From the NCBI RefSeq assembly GCF_011250555.1, contig NZ_JAANMZ010000003.1:1-64000 (forward strand): a stretch of DNA of 64,000 nucleotides. Direction: 5' to 3'. The DNA comes from Bacillus sp. MM2020_4. Its GTDB lineage: Bacteria; Bacillota; Bacilli; Bacillales; Cytobacillaceae. The number at the start of each line of letters is the position of its first letter. Positions within the stretch are counted from its first letter, which is position 1. A program made the position numbers and the translations under genes. Shown here piece by piece: positions 56,676 through 64,000 of this stretch. The notes under the pieces were generated by a model. The model searched no databases. It saw nothing but the letters and a program-made list of their open reading frames with translations, and was not told where the DNA came from.

Positions 56676-58031
56676 CTAAACAGTAATCTCATTAGCCCCC
56701 GTTTTCCTATTAACAAACGAAAGAATGATAAGAATTCCAATGGTTAGAATACAAACGGTTGAACCAATCATATTATTTGGATTTAACAAAAATCCAATAA
56801 AGATCACACTCAACGAAATAATCGCGAAAATGGTCGTAAATGGGAACCACTTCACCTTAAATGCCGGTTGATTTTTATAATGTGGCCGTAATTTTAATTG
56901 AGCGGCACAAATGCTGATCCAAATGATCATAACCGTAAAACCTGGGATGGTCATGAGATAGCTAATAACTTGGCTTGGTGTTAGGTAGGCTAGGTAAACA
57001 CCTGCTATAATACAAACACTTGTAATCATAATTCCTGTTAATGGAATTCCTTTAGTAGATAATTTTGCTAACCCCTTTGGAGCCACACCGCTTTGAGCCA
57101 TCGAAAACAGCGTCCTTGATGTAGCATATATTCCGGAATTGGCAGCCGAAAGTACGGCTGTTAATAACACAAAGTTCATAATATGCGCTGCCCCGGGTAA
57201 ACCGGTACTAGTGAATACCTGTACGAAAGGACTGTCGGCACCACCAACCTTGTCCCAAGGCATCATGCCGCAGATGATCAGGATTGGAAAAATATAAAAT
57301 ATAATAACACGCCAAACGGCTCCTTTAATGATTTTCGGTAATACTCGTTCTGCATCCTTTGTTTCAGTTACCGCAACCCCGATTAATTCTGCACCGCCAT
57401 AAGAAAACATTACAACCAAAAATGCGCTAAATGTTCCACCTAAACCGTGTGGGAAAAATCCGCCATGTGCGGTGTAGTTTGAAAATGGATCCTGAATGGT
57501 ACTAGGAATTAGTCCAAAAAGAAGAAGGCAGCCTAGAAATATAAAGGCAACTAGGGCAATAATCTTGATTCCCGCAAACCAAAACTCAAATTCCCCGTAA
57601 TATTTGACTTGAAATAAATTGATACCTACGATGACGACGGCACAGAGAAGACTTAGCAGCCATAATGGGATTGTAGGAAACCAGAACTGCAAAAAACTAC
57701 CTGCTGCTAATAGTTCAACAACTGTTACGATAATCCAATTGATCCAGTAAAGCCATCCGACCAGAAAGGATACCTGGAAGCCAAAAGCTTTATTGACGAG
57801 ATGCTGCACATTCATATTGGGAAAAGCCAAGGCCATTTCTCCTAATGCAGCCATAATAATAAATAACAATAGACCGCCAATTAAATAGGCTACTATAACG
57901 CTTGGCCCAGCGATACTTAACGTATCTGAGCTCCCTTTAAAAATCCCTGTTCCAATCATACCCGCTAATGCAATGAACTGCACATGCCTCGGCATTAGCC
58001 CTTTTTTTAAGTCCTGATGATTATTCTCCAT
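56676..58031 (-). CDS. APC-family amino acid permease
   Basis: A 451-aa cytoplasmic-membrane permease with 12 predicted helices and the amino acid/polyamine/organocation hallmark ARHVQFIALAGMIGTGIF-like N terminus (HVQFIALAGMIGTGIFKGS), then FSYGGAELIGVAVTET. It belongs to the same group as GabP, RocE and YtnA. The substrate cannot be fixed from sequence. AAGTAGG is the best ribosome site. It is monocistronic. Confidence 0.88.
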   Translation of the reverse strand: MENNHQDLKKGLMPRHVQFIALAGMIGTGIFKGSSDTLSIAGPSVIVAYLIGGLLLFIIMAALGEMALAFPNMNVQHLVNKAFGFQVSFLVGWLYWINWIIVTVVELLAAGSFLQFWFPTIPLWLLSLLCAVVIVGINLFQVKYYGEFEFWFAGIKIIALVAFIFLGCLLLFGLIPSTIQDPFSNYTAHGGFFPHGLGGTFSAFLVVMFSYGGAELIGVAVTETKDAERVLPKIIKGAVWRVIIFYIFPILIICGMMPWDKVGGADSPFVQVFTSTGLPGAAHIMNFVLLTAVLSAANSGIYATSRTLFSMAQSGVAPKGLAKLSTKGIPLTGIMITSVCIIAGVYLAYLTPSQVISYLMTIPGFTVMIIWISICAAQLKLRPHYKNQPAFKVKWFPFTTIFAIISLSVIFIGFLLNPNNMIGSTVCILTIGILIILSFVNRKTGANEITV

Positions 58032-58222
58032 GATGACTTTACCTACTTCTCTATTTTACTTAGACGCTTTTAAGCACTAAAGTATTTTTATACTAATATA
58101 TCATATTTTTTAAAACTGTCAATGTGGTTAATAGGTTCCGGACGAGGTGAAATATTCTTTTGCCTGAAGGAAACATTATTGGTGGAGGTGAATAAACTAG
58201 TTTAAAAGAGGTGATGGTTACC

Positions 58223-58351
58223 ATGATCGCAACCCCTCGAATGCAGCGGAGGATCTTCATTTATTCATATGTTTTTAAAAAGCTTGGAATTCTTACTGAA
58301 CAAGAATATAAGCAAATCACTAATTTTTCCCCATTACAGGAAAAGCGGTAA
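58223..58351 (+). CDS. Small basic hypothetical protein (42 aa)
   Basis: ATG with AGAGGTGATGG upstream. The product starts MIATPRMQRRIFIYSYVFKKLG and ends NFSPLQEKR; it is basic, with YSYVFKKLGILTEQEYKQI looking like an amphipathic helix pair. I do not recognise it. A proper terminator 16 nt after the stop supports it as a gene. Confidence 0.6.
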   Translation: MIATPRMQRRIFIYSYVFKKLGILTEQEYKQITNFSPLQEKR

Positions 58352-58366
58352 TTGTTCAGACAAATA

Positions 58367-58403
58367 AAAGCACGCGCTGATTGGCTCACGCGTGCATTTT
58401 TTA
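58367..58403 (+). terminator. Terminator after the 42-aa gene
   Basis: Stem GCACGCG/CGCGTGC with a 12-nt loop and ATTTTTT. Confidence 0.85.
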
Positions 58404-58427
58404 TGGTAAATCACTACTATTTTTGTG

Positions 58428-58649
58428 TTAAGATGACATCTTCACTTTCTTTTGTGTTGTCGTCCATTTTCCGCGGCTTGGGCTTATGACCAAGTCATTA
58501 TAGGCTAAGACATTTAAATCTCGTTGTATGGTGCGAGGAGTGATACCAAATTCCTCTACAAGTTCTTGGGTCGTGACAGTGCCGTTATTGCGAATAAACA
58601 TGTAGATACATTTGATGCGGTTTAACATCCGGTTAGTTGAAGGTTTCAA
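58428..58649 (-). CDS. ytzE: DeoR-type small regulator YtzE
   Basis: A 73-aa protein made of a single DeoR/HTH_11 winged-helix domain: NGTVTTQELVEEFGITPRTIQRDLNVLAYNDLV. There is no effector domain. I recognise it as YtzE. I start it at TTG 58649 (MKPSTNRMLNRIK) because GGGAGTGG lies 4 nt upstream; the open frame continues to 58904, but that part does not resemble a protein of this family. Its leader holds two palindromes. Confidence 0.82.
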   Translation of the reverse strand: MKPSTNRMLNRIKCIYMFIRNNGTVTTQELVEEFGITPRTIQRDLNVLAYNDLVISPSRGKWTTTQKKVKMSS

Positions 58650-59063
58650 AGAACCACTCCCTATCCTAATTTCAAACCTATGGCTTAATCCATCTACCGA
58701 CAGCCTATTTGAAGAATACTCTTCAAGAATATGTAGTTTCTTTTCCGCGCAGCCATCTCCTTTTTTATGGAGTGAGTACTTAGATGTCATACATCTAACC
58801 TTATTGTACCCATAATTTCTGAAAATTTCTACCACTATAGCAAAGTTTGCAAAATAATCTTCCAATTTTCCATTACTTACTCGGATTATTGCCTCCTTTA
58901 TCATTCTCTTACTATAGGTTATGGCTTAGGGTGTTTGGTTTATGATAAATTATTTGAATTTTTAGTCAAAATATTCAATCGATCCGTTACACATGCTAAA
59001 TTGCTAAGATTAGTGGAGAAATGATATGGTTAAAAGAGTATATAGATATAGGAGGTAACTCAA
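58650..59063. other. ytzE-pepV divergent intergenic region
   Basis: About 410 nt without a supported gene. Two inverted repeats stand out: TTGAAGA-N4-TCTTCAA at 58709-58726 and TTAGATGT-CAT-ACATCTAA at 58780-58798. On the minus strand a TACAAT hexamer lies just upstream of the second. The pepV promoter must be near the right end; I saw no clear one. Confidence 0.5.
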
Positions 59064-60485
59064 ATGACAGAGATTAATTGGATGAGTGAGGTTGAAAAAA
59101 GAAAAGATTCATTAATTAAGGATACACAAGGATTATTACATATTAAAAGTCTTTTAGACGAGGAAAATACCTCACCTGAAGCACCACTTGGACAAGGGGT
59201 GAAGGATGCACTTGATTACATGCTCCAACTAGGGGAAAAGGATGGATTCACGCCGAAAAATGTAGGCAATCTTGCTGGTCATCTCGAATTTGGTGAGGGA
59301 ACAGAACTACTGGGAATCCTTTGCCATGTAGATGTGGTGCCAGAAGGGGATGGCTGGACAAGTGACCCCTTTGGAGCGGAAATTCGCGATGGAAAGATTT
59401 ACGCTCGTGGTGCGCTTGATGACAAGGGGCCGACAATGGCAGCCTATTATGCGATGAAAATTGTTAAAGAACTTGGCCTGCCGCTTAAAAAGCGCGTCCG
59501 GATGATTATTGGAACTGATGAAGAAAGCAATTGGCGTTGTGTCGAGCATTATTTTCAGCAGGAAGAAATGCCAACAGTAGGATTCGCCCCTGATGCAGAT
59601 TTCCCAATCATTAATGCGGAAAAAGGAATTGCTGATTTTGATATGGTTCAGACGGGTTCAGTAAAAGAAGGAGCAACTGTGACAGGTATTAAGATTGAAA
59701 GTTTTGTTTCTGGAAAAAGATACAATATGGTTCCGGATCATGCCAAGGCTACCCTGCTTGTAAAGGAACAAAAAGAGGAAATGGTACAGCAATTTATTAC
59801 CTACATGAAGAAAGTTGAATTGGAATATAATTATCGTATCCAAAACGAGGAGCTAATTTTAGAAGTTGTTGGCGTTTCTGCACATGGTATGGAGCCGAGA
59901 AATGGGAAAAATGCCGGGTTGTTTTTAGCGGAATTTCTTTCAAAACAAGCGATAGAGGCAAATGCTGCTCATTATTTCCGATTCCTTTCCCGGTATTTCT
60001 TTGATGATTCAAGGGGTGTGAATCTTGGGGTTTCCTATTCGGACGAGATTTCCGGAGAATTAACGATTAATCCTGGAAAACTTAGCTTTACTACTGAAAC
60101 TGGCGGCAGTATTGGGATGACATGCCGATACCCCGTAACAAATAATATGGAAGAAACCAAGGCAAAGTTGGATGCACTTTTGATAGACGAGGGTTTTTCG
60201 ATTGAAAACTTTTCTGATTCAAAACCGCATCATGTGGATGAACAGGAATTCCTGATTCAAACCTTAAAAAAGGTTTATGAAGAACAAACAGGAGAAAAAG
60301 CAGAATTGATTGCAATTGGCGGCGGGACGTATGCCCGCTCCTTAAAAGCAGGAGTCGCATTTGGTCCATTATTTCCCGGAAGGCCAGATATCGCCCATCA
60401 AAAAGATGAATATATGTATATTGAAGACTTGTTAAAAGCCACGGCCATCTATGCTCAGGCTATTTATGAATTAGGAAAAAACTGA
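59064..60485 (+). CDS. pepV: Dipeptidase PepV
   Basis: A zinc aminopeptidase of the M20 family that hydrolyses dipeptides in the cytoplasm (473 aa). Metal ligands are His88 in LCHVDVVPEGDGW, the Asp in RGALDDKGP (119/120) and Glu153/154 in GTDEES; the C-terminal His is in DIAHQKDEY. The HGMEPRNGKNAG segment lies in the lid. AGGAGG lies 8 nt before the ATG. A terminator follows. Confidence 0.93.
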   Translation: MTEINWMSEVEKRKDSLIKDTQGLLHIKSLLDEENTSPEAPLGQGVKDALDYMLQLGEKDGFTPKNVGNLAGHLEFGEGTELLGILCHVDVVPEGDGWTSDPFGAEIRDGKIYARGALDDKGPTMAAYYAMKIVKELGLPLKKRVRMIIGTDEESNWRCVEHYFQQEEMPTVGFAPDADFPIINAEKGIADFDMVQTGSVKEGATVTGIKIESFVSGKRYNMVPDHAKATLLVKEQKEEMVQQFITYMKKVELEYNYRIQNEELILEVVGVSAHGMEPRNGKNAGLFLAEFLSKQAIEANAAHYFRFLSRYFFDDSRGVNLGVSYSDEISGELTINPGKLSFTTETGGSIGMTCRYPVTNNMEETKAKLDALLIDEGFSIENFSDSKPHHVDEQEFLIQTLKKVYEEQTGEKAELIAIGGGTYARSLKAGVAFGPLFPGRPDIAHQKDEYMYIEDLLKATAIYAQAIYELGKN

Positions 60486-60500
60486 ATAGACAATTTTTAG

Positions 60501-60533
60501 AAAAGGACGTGTTATCGGGCAACACGTCTTTTT
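60501..60533 (+). terminator. pepV terminator
   Basis: Stem AAAAGGACGTGTT/AACACGTCTTTTT. Confidence 0.88.
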
Positions 60534-60619
60534 CCTTGGTTATGTTGGAAATAATCGTTTTCTAATAGATACAATTTGGGGAAAATAGACTAAAATGAAC
60601 GAAAGGACTGAACCATACA

Positions 60620-61192
60620 ATGGAACAACAACGAACTCATTTTTTCTTTGCGGTAAGAATTCCTAAGGAAACAAAACGAATCATGAAAGACCATATGGAA
60701 GAAATGAAGGAAACCTTCCCTTTTAGCCGTTGGGTACATCATCAAGATTTGCATATTACGCTGGCCTTCCTGGGTGCTGCTGATCCTAAAAGGCTAACCG
60801 CGGCAGAAAAAAATGTGAAACAGACCTTAAAAGAGGGAAGGTCAATACCATTGAAAATGAACAAACTGGGAATTTTCGGTCAAGAAGATTCACCGCGTAT
60901 ATTTTGGGTGGATACGGAGGAAAGTACGGAGCTAAAAGCAATTAGAAATAAAGTATTTTCAGCCTGTGAGAGGGCGGGATTTCAACTGGAAACAAGGCCA
61001 TTCAGGCCCCATATCACACTAGCAAGAAAGTGGAACGGGGCGGAGCCATTTCAAAAGAAGTTATTAGAACGATGGAATGAGTTACAGCCTGAACCCTTAT
61101 TCTTTCAAGCGAATGAAATCGTTTTATATCAAACACATCTCAAGCAATCACCAAAATATGAAGCAATCGCCACATTTCCATTACAAACATAA
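60620..61192 (+). CDS. thpR: RNA 2',3'-cyclic phosphodiesterase ThpR
   Basis: A 2H-phosphoesterase (190 aa) of the LigT/ThpR family that opens 2',3'-cyclic phosphate ends. Both HxTx motifs are present: HITL at 45-48 and HITL at 131-134. This is the B. subtilis YtlP type. AAAGGA lies upstream of the ATG. It precedes the lipid kinase gene by 11 nt, so the two likely share a transcript. Confidence 0.9.
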   Translation: MEQQRTHFFFAVRIPKETKRIMKDHMEEMKETFPFSRWVHHQDLHITLAFLGAADPKRLTAAEKNVKQTLKEGRSIPLKMNKLGIFGQEDSPRIFWVDTEESTELKAIRNKVFSACERAGFQLETRPFRPHITLARKWNGAEPFQKKLLERWNELQPEPLFFQANEIVLYQTHLKQSPKYEAIATFPLQT

Positions 61193-61203
61193 AGGTTGGT
61201 TTT

Positions 61204-62187
61204 ATGAAGCATATTTATTTTATTGTGAATCCTAAAGCAAGAAATGGCTACTGCCTTAAAATATGGGAGAGAATTGAAGAACAAGTAAGGATTGAAAAAT
61301 TATCCTATCTCGCTGTGTTTACCGAATATCCTGGACACGCTCAACACCTTGCCAGCCAAATGGCAACTAAGAATCGAGAGCAAAAGTTGATCATTGCCGT
61401 TGGCGGTGATGGAACGATGCACGAGGTGATGAATGGAATCGTTAAGGAAAAGAATATTACACTTGGCTTTATTCCCGGCGGCTCCGGAAATGACTTTTCA
61501 AGAGGGTTTCAATTACCTGCTGATCCAGTAGAAGCATTACAAGTCATTCTCCGCTTGATGAAGCAAGAGGCGGTACACATCGATATTGGGAAAGTAATGA
61601 CGGGGAATATGAATGAGCATTTCTTTATTAATAATATGGGGGCAGGATTTGATGCCGTCATTTCCTATGAGGTTAACCATTCACGGGTGAAGGCACTGCT
61701 TAATAAACTTTCACTAGGCAGGCTGGTCTATGTCTATTTTCTATTAAAAAAACTATTTACTTACAAAACATCAACAATTGATTTATCAATTGACGGGAAT
61801 AAGCATATATTTGAACAAACATGGTTTGTGACCGTTTCCAACCAGCCTTTTTATGGCGGTGGAATGCAAATTGCCCCGAATGCTGTGCCTGATGATGGAC
61901 TTTTTGATATTACCGTTGTCCATCAATTATCGCGGTTAAAGTTGCTTCTCGTTTTTATCAGTGTTTTCTGGGGTAAGCATACCCATTTTAAAGAGGTCAA
62001 AACCTTTAAAGGAAGTGTAATTTCGATTCATTCTCCGGCAGCCCTGTATGCTCATGCAGATGGGGAACATATCGGATTTACACCACTCTCCATTCATCTT
62101 CAACCCAAAGTGTTAGGAGTGTTAACTAGAAGACCCAAGAGAGAAGAAATTCAGTTAAAGGAGAGGAATTCGAATGATTTCTGCTGA
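61204..62187 (+). CDS. ytlR: Diacylglycerol kinase-family lipid kinase (YtlR)
   Basis: A 327-aa DAGK-catalytic-domain protein with VGGDGT (residues 66-71), GFIPGGSGNDFSRG and DDGLFDI. Homologues phosphorylate diacylglycerol or related lipids; the substrate here is not certain. AAAGGTTGG precedes the ATG. It overlaps the pullulanase start by 14 nt. Confidence 0.88.
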   Translation: MKHIYFIVNPKARNGYCLKIWERIEEQVRIEKLSYLAVFTEYPGHAQHLASQMATKNREQKLIIAVGGDGTMHEVMNGIVKEKNITLGFIPGGSGNDFSRGFQLPADPVEALQVILRLMKQEAVHIDIGKVMTGNMNEHFFINNMGAGFDAVISYEVNHSRVKALLNKLSLGRLVYVYFLLKKLFTYKTSTIDLSIDGNKHIFEQTWFVTVSNQPFYGGGMQIAPNAVPDDGLFDITVVHQLSRLKLLLVFISVFWGKHTHFKEVKTFKGSVISIHSPAALYAHADGEHIGFTPLSIHLQPKVLGVLTRRPKREEIQLKERNSNDFC

Positions 62188-64000
62188 CAGGAAGTTTCTT
62201 GCCTACTTGGATGAGATGAATATCATTACGATTCTTCTTCCCCTTTCATATCATAACGGCTTGTCTTCCGCTTTTTATTTGACGGCTGATGCTTTGAAAA
62301 TACCACTTGAGATCCTGAAAAGTTTGGAAATTGAACATAATCATAAATATATATGCCGATTTGAGGGTGATTTTTCATTTGGCAAGCAATATTGGATCGT
62401 TGATCAACATGGCGAGAAAACCGATTTGCAAATTGGTGCCGTAATTAGAACCAACTCTTTTGATGAAAAATTCTATTATGATGGTCAGGACCTCGGGGTG
62501 ACCTTTCATACCAATCAAACCCGTTTTAAGCTGTGGGCCCCGACAGCGACTGGAGTAAAATTAAAATATCGTCCTGCAGCCGGCCAGTATTCAGAAATCA
62601 TCAAGATGAGACGAGAGGATTGCGGCATTTGGTCAGTAAGTACTACTCAAGATGTAGAAGCTTATCGATATAGCTTTCTCGTTCAAGTTAATCATGAATG
62701 GCATGAAGTGATAGACCCATATGCGAAGGCGGTAACGGCAAATGGGGAGCAGGGAGTTATTGTAAAACTCGAAAAAACATCAAGGCCTAGACCTGACGTA
62801 CCACCAATCGAACACCCAGTCGATGCGATTATTTATGAAACGCATATAAGAGATTTTTCCATCCATCCGAATAGTGGTATCCGAAATAAGGGATTGTATC
62901 TTGGGGCAGGTGAATGGAACACGAAAGGAAAAGATGGCGAACCTACTGGATTATCCTATTTAAAAGAGCTGGGGATCACCCATATTGAATTTCTTCCCTT
63001 CCATGATTTTGCCGGTGTCGATGAATTACATCCTACTAAAGATTATAATTGGGGATATAATCCCCTTCATTTTAATGCCCCCGAAGGCAGCTATGCAACG
63101 GATCCGGAAAATCCTTATTCAAGAATTACCGAATTGAAGGAACTGATTGATCAGATTCACAGGATTGGCCTCAGAGTGATGATGGATGTGGTCTATAATC
63201 ATGTCTACATTCGTGAAAAATCTTCTTTTGAAAAGGTAGTCCCTGGTTATTATTTTCGCCACAATGAAGTGGGGCTGCCTTCTAACGGGACTGGTGTCGG
63301 AAATGATATTGCGTCAGAGCGAAAAATGGTCAGAAAGTATATTGTTGACTCCGTTCGCTATTGGATGGAAGAATATCATATCGACGGGTTTCGTTTTGAT
63401 TTAATGGGGATTTTAGATGTGGAGACAATGACCGAGGTAAAAAAAACGTGTGAGAGTATTAAGGAAGGTACATTGATCATTGGTGAAGGATGGAACCTTA
63501 ACACGCCACTCCCTATGGATCAAAAGGCAACAATTGGGAATCAAGCAAAAATGCCGGATATTGCCCAGTTCAACGATAAATTTCGTGATAGTATTAAAGG
63601 GAGCACCTTTAACCTATTTGACAAGGGGTTTGCTTTAGGAAATGATCACCATTTGGATGCGGCCATAGAAGTGATAACGGGTAGTATTGGTTTGACAAAG
63701 CGAGGCACTCGGCTCTTTAATGAGCCTTACCAATCCGTGAATTATGTGGAATGTCATGATAATCATACACTTTGGGATAAGCTTCAAGCCTGCTTTCCTG
63801 ATGTGGATGAGGAAACACGAATGAAATACCACCGTCTTGCAACAGGCATCGTTCTTTTATCGCAGGGAATACCCTTTCTTCATAGCGGTCAAGAATTTTT
63901 TCGGACCAAATTCGGAGAGGGAAATAGCTATCGTTCCACAGATTTGGTTAACCAGCTTGATTGGGATCGAAAAAGTCAGTTTAAAGAAAATGTGGAATAT
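62174..64000 (+). CDS. amyX: Type I pullulanase AmyX (partial, cut by window end)
   Basis: Cleaves alpha-1,6 branches of pullulan, limit dextrin and glycogen. The 609 visible codons hold an N-terminal region with a CBM48-like domain (FKLWAPTATGVKLKYRPA, near residue 120), then GH13. YNWGYNP is the type I pullulanase signature. Nucleophile Asp409 is in GFRFDLMG, acid/base Glu438 in IIGEGW and the third acid in ECHDNHTLWDK. No signal peptide, so cytoplasmic. The frame is open to the last base; the C terminus lies beyond the window. GGAGAGG lies upstream of the ATG. Confidence 0.94.
   Translation, partial: MISADRKFLAYLDEMNIITILLPLSYHNGLSSAFYLTADALKIPLEILKSLEIEHNHKYICRFEGDFSFGKQYWIVDQHGEKTDLQIGAVIRTNSFDEKFYYDGQDLGVTFHTNQTRFKLWAPTATGVKLKYRPAAGQYSEIIKMRREDCGIWSVSTTQDVEAYRYSFLVQVNHEWHEVIDPYAKAVTANGEQGVIVKLEKTSRPRPDVPPIEHPVDAIIYETHIRDFSIHPNSGIRNKGLYLGAGEWNTKGKDGEPTGLSYLKELGITHIEFLPFHDFAGVDELHPTKDYNWGYNPLHFNAPEGSYATDPENPYSRITELKELIDQIHRIGLRVMMDVVYNHVYIREKSSFEKVVPGYYFRHNEVGLPSNGTGVGNDIASERKMVRKYIVDSVRYWMEEYHIDGFRFDLMGILDVETMTEVKKTCESIKEGTLIIGEGWNLNTPLPMDQKATIGNQAKMPDIAQFNDKFRDSIKGSTFNLFDKGFALGNDHHLDAAIEVITGSIGLTKRGTRLFNEPYQSVNYVECHDNHTLWDKLQACFPDVDEETRMKYHRLATGIVLLSQGIPFLHSGQEFFRTKFGEGNSYRSTDLVNQLDWDRKSQFKENVEY

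Noticed and set aside
58650..58904. 85-codon N-terminal extension of ytzE
   Set aside because: The DeoR domain and known family length begin at 58649, where a good ribosome site exists; the upstream part holds palindromes and a putative promoter.

Overview
The window reads as a chromosome segment of a low-GC, endospore-forming Bacillaceae (Bacillus or Neobacillus type). The evidence is a tRNA cluster in the order of the B. subtilis trnB operon, AGGAGG-type ribosome binding sites with frequent TTG/GTG starts, an S-box riboswitch, a T-box leader, Zur, PerR and Fnr type operators, the sporulation gene cse60, and long synteny with the 'yt' region of B. subtilis (men genes, luxS, pckA-metK-asnB, ytpAB, ytqAB, leuS, ytgP, pepV). 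Names are assigned by recognising protein sequence and gene order; no database search was run.

Layout. 1-2415: end of an rRNA operon (23S 3' end, 5S) followed by 21 tRNA genes and a terminator. 2818-10797: glycogen operon glgBCDAP. 10838-20033: menA on the minus strand, a dispersed repeat, and the menaquinone operon menF-D-H-B-E-C. 19872-24389: a zinc-related patch (DUF1540 gene, znuA-like lipoprotein gene with a Zur box, beta carbonic anhydrase), then yidD, luxS and small genes up to the Nudix gene ytkD. 24399-29778: ABC transporter ytlA-C-D, ytmAB, and an ECF sigma factor with a membrane partner behind an apparently self-recognised promoter. 29826-35295: pckA divergent from metK (S-box), then asnB. 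35339-40179: ytoA, ytpA, ytpB, the tRNA wobble-modification pair mnmM-mnmL, ytzC and a small ORF. 40237-43402: an anaerobic nitrite-ammonification operon (secreted protein of unknown function, nrfH, nrfA) behind two perfect Fnr-type dyads; this block is not part of the B. subtilis order and looks like an accessory insertion. 43481-52376: hairpin and 21-bp tandem repeat, yttB, T-box leader, leuS, ytwF, cse60, ytfP, the lipid II flippase-like ytgP and a pseudouridine synthase. 52475-58031: dps under a PerR box, an unknown gene, a long-form speD, an orphan ATPase, a DUF2935-like protein, an SRPBCC/ArsR pair and an amino acid permease. 58223-64000: small ORF, ytzE, pepV, thpR, a DAGK-family lipid kinase gene and a type I pullulanase gene cut by the window end.

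How the genes work together. Storage polysaccharide enzymes lie at both ends: synthesis and phosphorolysis at the left, alpha-1,6 debranching at the right. The men operon supplies menaquinone, which NrfH would use to feed electrons to NrfA for nitrite reduction to ammonium under low oxygen. metK, luxS and speD are three S-adenosylmethionine-linked steps. MnmL and MnmM modify the wobble uridine of tRNAs such as the Lys(UUU) and Glu(UUC) species encoded at the left end. The least explained items are the secreted protein at the head of the nrf operon, the four classes of short repeat or palindromic element, and a second structured region in the metK leader.
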